Source: an uncultured Labedella sp.
GTDB taxonomy: Bacteria; Actinomycetota; Actinomycetes; Actinomycetales; Microbacteriaceae
NCBI GenBank assembly: GCA_934636065.1
Contig: CAKTZW010000183.1
Span: 1-5,188 of the forward strand
Direction of reading: 5' to 3'
DNA: 5,188 bases
Shown here piece by piece: positions 1 through 5,188 of the stretch. A program made the position numbers and the translations under genes. The notes beneath the pieces are model-generated. The model saw nothing but the letters and a program-made list of their open reading frames with translations. It ran no database searches and had not been told where the DNA came from. Each line of letters opens with the position of its first letter. The first letter of the stretch is position 1.

Positions 1-152
1 GCGTCATGCAGCGCGACCACGTGCGCCGGGTCGTCGACCGTCGACTCGACGACCTGCTCGTCGTTGTCGCGCAAGTACTGCGCCTCCTCAGCGGCCGTGC
101 CCTCGGACTCTGCCGGGGTGTCGTTCGTCGTTCCGAATGTGTCGCTCATCAT
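1..152 (-). CDS. Acidic protein of unknown function, N-terminal 50 residues (cut by window edge)
   Basis: This leftward reading frame is open from an ATG at 152-150 to the window edge, with no stop. It begins MMSDTFGTTNDTPAESEG and continues through AAEEAQYLRDNDEQVVEST. The visible part is rich in Asp, Glu and Thr, looks disordered, and has no signal peptide or membrane segment. A good ribosome binding site, AGGAAGG on the minus strand (165-159), lies 6 nt before the first ATG and 9 nt before a second ATG at 149-147, so either could be the start. Codon third positions are mostly G or C, supporting coding. I do not recognise the family, and the bulk of the protein lies outside the window. It is transcribed divergently from the small acidic gene at 311-502, across 158 nt of intergenic DNA. 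Confidence 0.65.
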   Translation of the reverse strand, partial: MMSDTFGTTNDTPAESEGTAAEEAQYLRDNDEQVVESTVDDPAHVVALHD

Positions 153-179
153 GCACGTCCTTCCTGTAGCGGTCCCTCG

Positions 180-185
180 ACGATA
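180..185 (-). promoter_or_regulatory. Candidate -10 box for the leftward gene
   Basis: On the minus strand this reads TATCGT, four of six matches to TATAAT and of the actinobacterial TAnnnT form. It lies about 27 nt upstream of the ATG at 152, giving a short leader that contains the AGGAAGG site. No convincing -35 hexamer lies 16-18 nt upstream, so the call is weak. The same hexamer also precedes the sbcD start. Confidence 0.3.
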
Positions 186-213
186 GGGCGACCCCGCGAC
201 GCAGCGTGCGGCC

Positions 214-242
214 TTGACGGGCTCCGTGCGCGGCTGTAGCCG
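214..242 (+). promoter_or_regulatory. Candidate promoter for the small acidic gene
   Basis: TTGACG at 214-219 matches five of six bases of the -35 consensus. After a 17-nt spacer comes TAGCCG at 237-242, a poor -10 that lacks the final T. Transcription would start near 249 and give a leader of roughly 60 nt before the ATG at 311. The good -35 and correct spacing are the only support. Confidence 0.3.
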
Positions 243-310
243 CCGTCCCACTCGCGTCGGTTGTTGTCAACGGGATGGGCAGGGAGCGGCGGCAGGGATA
301 CCGTCGCCGC

Positions 311-502
311 ATGAGCGATTACAGCAGCCCGTCCCCCGAGGACGAGGTCGACGGCGCGTCGACCCCGGTCGACTCCGACACCCCGTTCCCCGGCTCCGAC
401 GGCGATACGACAGACACGAGCATCAGCACGGATCCCACCACGGAGGAGGACACCGACTCCGGTGGGGCACCAGAGGAACCGGACGTGACCGACCCGTCCT
501 GA
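311..502 (+). CDS. Small, entirely acidic, disordered protein (63 residues)
   Basis: The protein begins MSDYSSPSPEDEVDG and ends EEPDVTDPS. It has 13 Asp and 6 Glu but no Lys, Arg or His, and no Leu, Asn, Gln, Cys or Trp, so it must be very acidic and is almost certainly unfolded alone. There is no membrane segment or signal peptide. Third positions are strongly G/C. I chose ATG 311 over the in-frame ATG at 275 because the extra 12 codons would encode six arginines, unlike the rest, and cover purine-rich DNA that looks like leader; AGGGA at 294-298 is a possible but distant (12 nt) ribosome binding site. A strong terminator begins about 10 nt after the stop, which supports a real single-gene transcript. 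I do not recognise the family and assign no function. Confidence 0.62.
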   Translation: MSDYSSPSPEDEVDGASTPVDSDTPFPGSDGDTTDTSISTDPTTEEDTDSGGAPEEPDVTDPS

Positions 503-512
503 CCCTCCCTCG

Positions 513-561
513 TATACAGGAAACGGGGCGACCACGCCATGGTCGCCCCGTTTTCCGTATA
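513..561 (+). terminator. Strong near-palindromic hairpin terminator, possibly bidirectional
   Basis: Bases 519-534 pair with 540-556, apart from one bulged T at 554. The stem contains GGGGCGACC against GGTCGCCCC and closes on a 5-nt loop, 535-539. Beyond the bulge, TATAC (513-517) pairs with GTATA (557-561). The AAA/TTTT tract lies inside the stem, so each strand has a run of U after the GC-rich core. It starts just after the stop at 502 and ends about 100 nt before the desaturase, so it most likely ends the small acidic gene transcript. Confidence 0.8.
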
Positions 562-662
562 TGCCGTGAACGTTCAGGGTGCGCCCGTACCGTTGAGCCA
601 TCCGGAGCATCAGGGCTCACTCCGCGGCTGGGAAGTCGTCCGACCAGCAGGAGACATGTCCC

Positions 663-1763
663 ATGGACAATGCCATCGACCAGCCCGGGATGATCCGCCG
701 GACGAAGCCCCGCACGAGCGCTCCCGGCGACACGACGCGGAGCTTCGCCGCCGTGTCGCGCGTGGTCAAGGAGACGCACCTCCTCGAGCGCACCCGGGTC
801 TTCTACGTGCTGCTGTTCTCGGGACTCGTGCTCGCCCTCGGCGGCGCCGTCACCGGGTTCATCCTGCTCGGCGACAGCTGGTTCCAGCTCCTCATCGCCG
901 GGGCGCTCGGCATCATCTTCACCCAGTTCGCCTTCCTCGCCCACGAGGCCTCGCACCGGCAGGTGTTCGCCTCGGGCCCCGCGAACGACCGGGCCGGCCG
1001 CTTCATCGCGACCGCGATCGTCGGCATCAGCTACGCGTGGTGGATGAACAAGCACTCCCGCCACCACGCCAACCCCAACCGGGTCGGCAAGGACCCGGAC
1101 ATCGAGCTCGACACGATCTCCTTCCAGGAGAAGGACGCCGAATCGGCCAGGGGCCTGCGCGCGCTCATCACCCGCAAGCAGGGCTACCTCTTCTTCCCCC
1201 TCCTCACGTTCGAGGGCGCGAACCTGCACGTGCGCTCGGTCGCCGCCCTCTTCACCCGCGAGCCGGTCAAGGGCCGCTGGCTCGAGCTCGTCACGATCGC
1301 GCTCCGCTTCGTCGTCGTGTTCGGGGCGATCTTCTGGCTGCTCCCCCTCGGGATGGCATTCGCCTTCATCGGCGTTCAGATGGCCGTGTTCGGCGTGTAC
1401 ATGGGCGCCTCCTTCGCCCCCAACCACAAGGGCATGCCGATCGTCGGAGCGGAGGAGAAGCTCGACTTCTTCGCCAAGCAGGTCCGCACGTCCCGCAACA
1501 TCCGGGGCGGCTGGTGGGCGAGCGCACTCATGGGCGGCCTCAACTACCAGGTGGAGCACCACCTCTTCCCCAACATGCCGCGGCCGCACCTCGCCAAGGC
1601 CCGCGACATTGTGCGCGAGCACTGCGCGACCCTCGGCGTTCCGTACACGGAGACGTCGCTCGCCGAGTCCTACGCGATCGTCATCGCGTACCTCAACCGC
1701 GTCGGCCTCTCGGCCCGCGACCCCTTCGACTGCCCGATGGTGAACCGGTTCCGTCGCGTCTGA
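663..1763 (+). CDS. Membrane fatty acid desaturase (acyl-lipid/acyl-CoA type)
   Basis: The 366-residue protein belongs to the membrane di-iron FA_desaturase family, which introduces double bonds into fatty acyl chains using oxygen and electrons from a ferredoxin or similar carrier. All three histidine boxes are present: HEASH (94-98), HSRHH (131-135) and QVEHH (296-300). NHKGMP (254-259) supplies another histidine, H255. Hydrophobic segments lie roughly at 46-68, 73-93, 112-128 and 208-250, with boxes 1 and 2 around the first set and box 3 after the last. The third box is of the QxxHH type known from front-end desaturases. No cytochrome b5 domain is fused, so a separate electron donor is needed; none is encoded here. 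ATG 663 is preceded by AGGAGA at 649-654. It appears to be a single-gene unit. Substrate and bond position cannot be read from the sequence. Confidence 0.94.
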   Translation: MDNAIDQPGMIRRTKPRTSAPGDTTRSFAAVSRVVKETHLLERTRVFYVLLFSGLVLALGGAVTGFILLGDSWFQLLIAGALGIIFTQFAFLAHEASHRQVFASGPANDRAGRFIATAIVGISYAWWMNKHSRHHANPNRVGKDPDIELDTISFQEKDAESARGLRALITRKQGYLFFPLLTFEGANLHVRSVAALFTREPVKGRWLELVTIALRFVVVFGAIFWLLPLGMAFAFIGVQMAVFGVYMGASFAPNHKGMPIVGAEEKLDFFAKQVRTSRNIRGGWWASALMGGLNYQVEHHLFPNMPRPHLAKARDIVREHCATLGVPYTETSLAESYAIVIAYLNRVGLSARDPFDCPMVNRFRRV

Positions 1764-1775
1764 CCCGCAATCCGA

Positions 1776-1831
1776 CGCTCGGGGAGACCCGCTTTCCGCC
1801 CTCTGCGGAAAACGGCGCTCCCACTCGAGCG
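1776..1831 (+). terminator. Structured region after the desaturase, possible terminator
   Basis: An outer stem pairs CGCTCG (1776-1781) with CGAGCG (1826-1831) and GGGAG (1782-1786) with CTCCC (1818-1822). Inside it TTTCCGC (1793-1799) pairs with GCGGAAA (1805-1811) around a 5-nt loop. It begins 12 nt after the desaturase stop, as expected for a terminator, but no T-run follows, so termination might be weak or need Rho. Confidence 0.45.
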
Positions 1832-2194
1832 CCCCGTGCGCTACGCTGAAGTCGTTATCGTTTGCCTCGTGGGTCCGTGTTTTCGTGCATCATTCCGGAT
1901 CAAACCCGCTAGCAGGCCCGTTTGTCAGGGACCCTCGTCTGCACAAGAGGAATCCCAGGAGAGTTCGCGACACATCATCGTCACCGCAGCACCCTCCCGA
2001 AACTCCCCTGTCCCGCTTCTCCTCGCTGAAGCGGCGTATCCGATGGCGACCTTCCGCGGTTCGCACGGGCGCCGCGCAGGCGAAGCACTCTCATCTCTCC
2101 ACGGAGCCGATCTCCGTCGGAGCGGGCCTGGTGAAACCGCCTCGCCCTTCGTCCCGCCAGCCGGGTCGGCAACACCACATAGTTAGGAATGATC
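1832..2194 (+). promoter_or_regulatory. Gene-free region: probable promoter and long 5' leader of the cold-shock gene
   Basis: I see no credible gene in these 363 bases: the open frames have irregular codon use unlike the neighbours, and two run into or close to the cold-shock gene. Possible -10 boxes are TACGCT (1842-1847) and TATCGT (1856-1861), neither with a clear -35; TTGCCT (1862-1867) and TTGTCA (1922-1927) resemble -35 boxes without a good partner. If transcription starts near 1868, the leader is about 325 nt. Two local hairpins are visible: CCGCTTC (2013-2019) with GAAGCGG (2028-2034), and ACGGAG (2101-2106) with CTCCGT (2112-2117). GGAGAG (1958-1963), a Shine-Dalgarno-like run with no start codon after it, could pair with CTCTCC (2095-2100). 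Long structured leaders control cold-shock genes in enterobacteria; that this one does so is inference. Confidence 0.4.
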
Positions 2195-2398
2195 ATGGCT
2201 ACTGGAACCGTTAAGTGGTTCAACGCGGAGAAGGGCTTCGGCTTCATCTCCCCCGACGACGGCTCGGCCGACGTCTTCGCCCACTTCTCCGCCATCGAGT
2301 CGACGGGTTACCGCTCGCTCGAGGAGAACCAGCGCGTCGAGTTCGAGACGGCGCGCGGCCCCAAGGGCCTCCAGGCCGAGAAGATCCGCGCGATCTGA
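2195..2398 (+). CDS. cspA: Cold-shock protein, CspA family (67 residues)
   Basis: This is a single cold-shock domain, a five-stranded OB-fold that binds single-stranded RNA and DNA and acts in the cytoplasm as an RNA chaperone, melting structure so messages stay translatable. The N-terminus [18 protein letters not shown] is diagnostic. RNP1 is KGFGFI (13-18) and RNP2 is VFAHF (27-31); the nucleic-acid-facing W8, F15, F17, F28, H30 and F31 are all present. The length is standard for the family. An in-frame ATG at 2189 exists, but AGGA at 2185-2188 abuts it directly while lying 6 nt before ATG 2195, so 2195 is the start. The gene stands alone between a long leader and a strong terminator. Whether it is cold-induced or constitutive cannot be told from the protein; the gene symbol reflects family, not proven orthology. 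Confidence 0.97.
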   Translation: MATGTVKWFNAEKGFGFISPDDGSADVFAHFSAIESTGYRSLEENQRVEFETARGPKGLQAEKIRAI

Positions 2399-2412
2399 GT
2401 CGACCTCACCCG

Positions 2413-2471
2413 GAACGCCGGGTCTCCGAGCGCCGCATCCGCGGCGTCCGGGGGCCCGGCGTTCTTCTTCT
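2413..2471 (+). terminator. Rho-independent terminator of the cold-shock gene
   Basis: GAACGCCGGG (2413-2422) pairs perfectly with CCCGGCGTTC (2455-2464). Inside, CGCCGC (2431-2436) pairs with GCGGCG (2441-2446) around the loop ATCC. A T-rich tail, TTCTTCTTCTC, overlaps and follows the stem. It begins 15 nt after the cspA stop. Confidence 0.85.
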
Positions 2472-2496
2472 CCGGGACGAGGCACGTCGGTAGACT
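2468..2496 (+). promoter_or_regulatory. Candidate promoter for the DUF4126-type gene
   Basis: TAGACT at 2491-2496 is a good actinobacterial -10 box. The hexamer 17 nt upstream, TTCTCC at 2468-2473, is a weak -35 and overlaps the tail of the preceding terminator. A start near 2503 would leave a leader of about 48 nt before ATG 2551. Confidence 0.5.
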
Positions 2497-2550
2497 CGAC
2501 AGCACACCACCTATCGACGCGGGGCGTCGCGACGAGCGGGGAGGGCGAAG

Positions 2551-3153
2551 ATGCTCGAGGGTCTCACCGGGCTCGGCCTCGCGTCGGCCGCCGGACTGAA
2601 CGCCTACATCCCGATGCTCGCGATGGGGCTGCTGTCGCGCTTCACCGATCTGCTCTCCGTGCCGCCCGGATGGGCCTGGCTCGAGAACGAATGGGTCATG
2701 GTGGTGCTCGGCGTCCTGCTCGTCGTCGACATGGTCGCGGACAAGGTCCCCGCCGTCGACAGTGTCAACGACATCGTGCAGACCGTCGTCCGGCCCGCGT
2801 CCGGCGGCATCGTCTTCGGATCGGGGGCCGCCTCGGAGACCGTCGCCGTGACCGATCCCGAGCAGTTCGTCTCGAGCGGCCAGTGGGTGCCTGTGGTGAT
2901 CGGCGTCGTCATCGCGCTGCTCGTGCACGCCGGGAAGGCCGCGATCCGCCCCGTCGCCAACGCCGCGACCTTCGGGCTCGCGGCGCCGGTCCTCAGTGTG
3001 GTCGAGGACGTCGCGAGCGTCGGACTCGTCGTCCTCGCCATCGTGGTTCCCGTCCTCGTCGTGGTGGCGATCGCGGCCCTCGTGTGGGGCGCCGTCGTCT
3101 ACGTCCGACGCCGGCGGCGGGCACGCGCGGAGACTCCAGCGGCCCCGGCCTGA
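2551..3153 (+). CDS. DUF4126-type integral membrane protein
   Basis: The 200-residue protein resembles the DUF4126 family of bacterial inner-membrane proteins, whose function is unknown. The family-like features are GLNAYIP (15-21) in the first membrane segment and the block ADKVPAVDSVNDIVQTVVRP (63-82), followed by a glycine-rich turn (SGG, 84-86). Hydrophobic segments lie roughly at 4-28, 48-62, 111-128, 137-152 and 155-183. The tail carries a run of basic residues, RRRRRAR (186-192), which by the positive-inside rule should face the cytoplasm, then an Ala/Pro-rich end. ATG 2551 follows a clear ribosome binding site, GGGGAGGG (2538-2545), at 5 nt. It has its own promoter-like sequence and ends 50 nt before sbcD. 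The shared direction could allow some cotranscription with sbcDC, but nothing indicates a joint role. Confidence 0.83.
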   Translation: MLEGLTGLGLASAAGLNAYIPMLAMGLLSRFTDLLSVPPGWAWLENEWVMVVLGVLLVVDMVADKVPAVDSVNDIVQTVVRPASGGIVFGSGAASETVAVTDPEQFVSSGQWVPVVIGVVIALLVHAGKAAIRPVANAATFGLAAPVLSVVEDVASVGLVVLAIVVPVLVVVAIAALVWGAVVYVRRRRRARAETPAAPA

Positions 3154-3191
3154 CCGCGCATGCCGGTTCCGCCGGTGTCGGTGGCCCTGGT

Positions 3192-3197
3192 TATCGT
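3192..3197 (+). promoter_or_regulatory. Candidate -10 box giving a leaderless sbcD transcript
   Basis: TATCGT ends 6 nt before the sbcD ATG at 3204, so transcription would begin at or next to the start codon. No Shine-Dalgarno sequence precedes this ATG, which fits a leaderless message, common in actinobacteria. There is no convincing -35; TTCCGC (3167-3172) is a poor match at a 19-nt spacing. Confidence 0.38.
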
Positions 3198-3203
3198 GGT
3201 CGC

Positions 3204-4338
3204 ATGAGGATCCTCCACACGTCCGACTGGCACGTCGGACGGACCTTCCACGGTCACAGCACCACGGAGGCACTCGAGACGGTCCTCGACGCGCTCGCCG
3301 CGGTGGTGCGCGAACGGTCCGTCGATCTCGTCGTCGTGGCGGGAGACGTGTTCGACTCCACGATGCCGGCGGCCGAGCACTACGGGGTCCTCGAGCGCAC
3401 CCTCTCGGCACTGCACGACGCGGGGACCACCGTGGTCGTCACGAGCGGCAACCACGACTCGGCCACTCGCCTCGGCTTCCAGGCGGAGTTCGCGCGCCTC
3501 GCCGGCGTGCACGTCATCACGCGGCCCGAGCAGCACGACGATCCGGTCACGGTGCACGACGAGCACGGACCCGTGCACGTCTACGGCATCCCCTACCTCG
3601 AGCCGTCTCTCGTGCGGCACCGTTATCCGGAGGTCGCCTCCCGTCGGCACGCCGATGTGCTCGGGCACGTCATGGACCGCATCCGGAGTGATCTCGCGGA
3701 GCGAGGCGGCCGATCGGTCGTCGTCTCGCACTGCTTCGCGACGGGCGCCCCGGGCGGCGACGTCGAGCGCGACATCACCGCCGGGGGGCTCGACTACGTT
3801 CCGCTCGACGTATGTGGCCCTCGGACACATCCACGGTCGCGCGGCGCTCTCGGACCGGGTGCGGTACTCCGGTGCGCCGCTGCACTACTCGTTCGGCGAG
3901 GCCGACAAGCCGCGCGGAGCGTGGCTCGTCGAGCTCGACGCCGAGGGACTCGGCGCCGTCGAGTGGGTCGACCTGCCGATCCCCCGTCGCCTCGTGCGAC
4001 TCACCGGTACGATCGACGATCTCCTCCACTCGCCGGCCCACGCGGAGTTCGAGGACGACTGGGTCGCCGTCGTGCTGACGGACGACGTCCGACCACTCGA
4101 CGCGATGCCGAGGCTGCAGCGGCGCTTCCGCTGGTGCGCACAACTCGAGCACCGGCCGATGACCGTCCACGACGACGCGCACGACAGCTACGCCGCCCGC
4201 ATCGAGCAGAAGAGCGACGTGGAGATCGTCGCCGGCTTCCTCGAGCACGTGCGCAACGGGCGGGGGCCGAGCCGGGCGGAGAGCGAGCTCATGGACGACG
4301 CCTTCGCGGCGATCGCCGCCCGGGAGGCGACGCGATGA
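3204..4338 (+). pseudogene. sbcD: SbcD nuclease subunit, disrupted by a frameshift
   Basis: SbcD is the Mre11-like Mn-dependent nuclease partner of SbcC and cuts DNA hairpins and blocked ends. The first part, MRILHTSDWHVGRTFHG onward, has the calcineurin-like phosphoesterase motifs SDWH (7-10), GDVFD (47-51), GNHD (82-85) and SHCF (175-178), and is intact to VP at 199-200 (codon 3801). The rest, from TYVALGHIHG to the stop at 4336-4338, lies in another frame, beginning near 3808, and includes the metal-binding GHIHG (3823-3837), RYSGAPLHYSF and the C-terminal domain. Family members I recall have eight residues (24 nt) between VP and YVALGH, of the form xxVFDGxx; here there are 7 nt. The 17-nt shortfall explains the shift. 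Without correction the product loses its GHIHG ligands. A sequencing or assembly error is the main alternative. The end overlaps sbcC by ATGA. Confidence 0.85.
3804..3811 (+). other. Frameshift junction in sbcD
   Basis: Upstream codons read GTT CCG CTC GAC, and the downstream SbcD frame reads TCG ACG TAT GTG GCC. The two frames share TCGACG (3805-3810). A precursor with CTC GAC GTC TTC GAC GGG TCG ACG here would encode LDVFDGST, exactly the expected eight residues, and would carry TCGACG twice, 17 nt apart; slippage between the copies would leave what is seen. The lost bases are reconstructed by inference. Confidence 0.6.
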
Positions 4339-5188
4339 GGATCACGCGGCTGGTGTTCGCGGGCTTCGGTCCCTATCGCGACGAGCAGGACATCGACTTC
4401 CGCGCGTTCGAGGACGACGGGATCTATCTCATCGGGGGGCGGACCGGCGCCGGCAAGTCGACCATCCTCGACGCGGTGTGCTTCGCCCTGTACGCATCGG
4501 TACCGCGCTTCGAGAAGGCGGAGGCGCGGCTCCGGAGCGACCACTGCGCACCCGGCGACCCGACGTTCGTGACGCTCGAGTTCTCCGCGGGGGGACGCGA
4601 CTACCGCGTCACCCGTTCGCCGGCCTACGAGCGTCCGAAAGCGCGCGGCGACGGCATGACGGTGTCGCCGCCCCAGGCCGAGCTCGCGGTCCTCGTCGAC
4701 GGCGACTGGCACGGCATCGCCGCCCGCCCGCGAGAGGTCGGCATCGAGCTCGCGGCCATCGTGCAGCTCACGCGCGACCAGTTCCTTCAGGTCATCCTGC
4801 TCGCGCAGAATCGCTTCCAGCGCTTCCTCGCCGCCGGTCACGACGAGCGACAGCACGTCCTGCGATCGTTGTTCGCCACGGAGCGGTTCTCCTCCATCGA
4901 GGAGTACCTCGTGGAACGACGCAAGGCGGTGCAGACGGAGCTGGGGACGGAGCTCGACGCGGTCGCGCGCCTGGCCGACCGCGCTCGCGAACTCGTCGCC
5001 TCGGTGCCCGAGTCCGCGGACGCAGGCGATCCGGCCGCACCCGTCGCGGAGGAGGGCGGGGAGGTCTCGGAGGCCGGCGACGACGCTGAGGAGGCGGAAA
5101 CCCCGGACGACGAGTGGTTCGCCGGCATGCTCGCCCGACTCGCCCTCCCCCGCGCCGAGGCGGAACGACGCGTGGAGAAGGCCGACGC
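4335..5188 (+). CDS. sbcC: SbcC, Rad50-like SMC ATPase, N-terminal 284 residues (cut by window edge)
   Basis: SbcC is the ATPase and DNA-tethering subunit that works with SbcD on hairpins and double-strand ends. The start MRITRLVFAGFGPYRDEQ is typical. The Walker A motif is GRTGAGKST (35-43), followed by ILDAVCFALYASVPR. The conserved block RLRSDHCAPGDPTFVTLEF (65-83) and RVTRSPAYERPKARG (91-105) fit actinobacterial SbcC. The Q-loop region is QFLQVILLAQNRFQRFL (149-165), with Q158 the likely Q-loop glutamine. A coiled coil begins around 185-222 and is interrupted by an acidic, low-complexity stretch (about 223-260) before continuing. The zinc-hook, second coil, signature motif and Walker B lie beyond the window. 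ATG 4335 overlaps the sbcD stop (ATGA) and is preceded by GGGAGG (4322-4327) at 7 nt, so it can be started independently. Confidence 0.93.
   Translation, partial: MRITRLVFAGFGPYRDEQDIDFRAFEDDGIYLIGGRTGAGKSTILDAVCFALYASVPRFEKAEARLRSDHCAPGDPTFVTLEFSAGGRDYRVTRSPAYERPKARGDGMTVSPPQAELAVLVDGDWHGIAARPREVGIELAAIVQLTRDQFLQVILLAQNRFQRFLAAGHDERQHVLRSLFATERFSSIEEYLVERRKAVQTELGTELDAVARLADRARELVASVPESADAGDPAAPVAEEGGEVSEAGDDAEEAETPDDEWFAGMLARLALPRAEAERRVEKAD

Noticed and set aside
6..239. Rightward open frame at the left edge
   Set aside because: The opposite strand has a strong ribosome binding site, a double ATG and G/C-biased codons; this frame gives an Arg-rich product without motifs.
423..1622. Long leftward open frame of 399 codons opposite the desaturase
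   Set aside because: It mirrors the strongly biased desaturase codons, gives a low-complexity Glu/Ala/Arg/Val-rich product with no recognisable domain, and lies opposite a gene with all catalytic motifs intact.
1836..2214. Two rightward open frames (starting at 1836 and 1885) in the gap before cspA
   Set aside because: Codon third positions are not G/C-biased like the neighbours, there is no good ribosome binding site, the products show no domain, and one runs into the cspA start. Leader RNA is the better explanation.
2308..3411. Leftward open frame of 367 codons across cspA, the DUF4126-type gene and sbcD
   Set aside because: It spans three well-supported genes on the other strand and encodes an Arg/Asp/His-rich product typical of antisense frames in high-GC DNA.
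3801..3815. Programmed ribosomal frameshifting as the explanation for the sbcD frame change
   Set aside because: There is no slippery heptamer or obvious stimulating structure, and a frameshift would still leave about five expected residues missing. A 17-nt deletion explains both length and frame.
3099..3830. Leftward open frame of 243 codons opposite sbcD
   Set aside because: It is antisense to recognisable SbcD sequence and shows no family motifs.
1..5188. CRISPR arrays, insertion sequences, tRNA genes or a novel defence system
   Set aside because: I found no spaced direct repeats, transposase motifs, terminal inverted repeats or tRNA-like folds. The genes are ordinary actinobacterial chromosomal genes.

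Overview
The window is chromosomal DNA of a high-GC actinobacterium. Coding regions have strong G/C third-position bias, the cold-shock protein is 67 residues, and the SbcC N-terminus and DUF4126-type protein look actinobacterial. A Microbacteriaceae-like organism is my best guess, but that is inference. There are no RNA genes, insertion sequences, CRISPR arrays or phage genes that I can support, and no obviously novel defence or mobile system.

Layout: the start of a leftward gene for an acidic protein of unknown function (cut by the left edge) faces a rightward gene for a tiny, entirely acidic protein. That small gene ends at a strong hairpin terminator. A fatty acid desaturase with three histidine boxes follows. 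A gene-free stretch of about 430 bases comes next, holding a structured region after the desaturase and what looks like a long 5' leader for a CspA-type cold-shock gene, which has its own strong terminator. Then come a DUF4126-type membrane protein with a recognisable promoter, and the DNA-repair pair sbcD-sbcC, with sbcC running off the right edge.

The most notable point is sbcD. Its first 200 codons and its C-terminal part are both clearly SbcD but lie in different frames. The spacing to the conserved YVALGHIHG motif is 17 nt shorter than I expect for the family, which suggests a 17-nt deletion, probably between short TCGACG repeats. The shifted frame has no stop and runs in frame into sbcC, so the DNA contains one open frame from the sbcD start to the end of the window. 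Either the nuclease subunit is broken in this strain or the assembly has an error here.

Functionally, the desaturase (membrane fluidity) and the cold-shock protein (RNA chaperone) are both typical cold-adaptation genes and sit side by side, though each seems to be its own transcription unit. SbcCD is the Mre11/Rad50-type nuclease-ATPase complex that processes hairpins and DNA ends.
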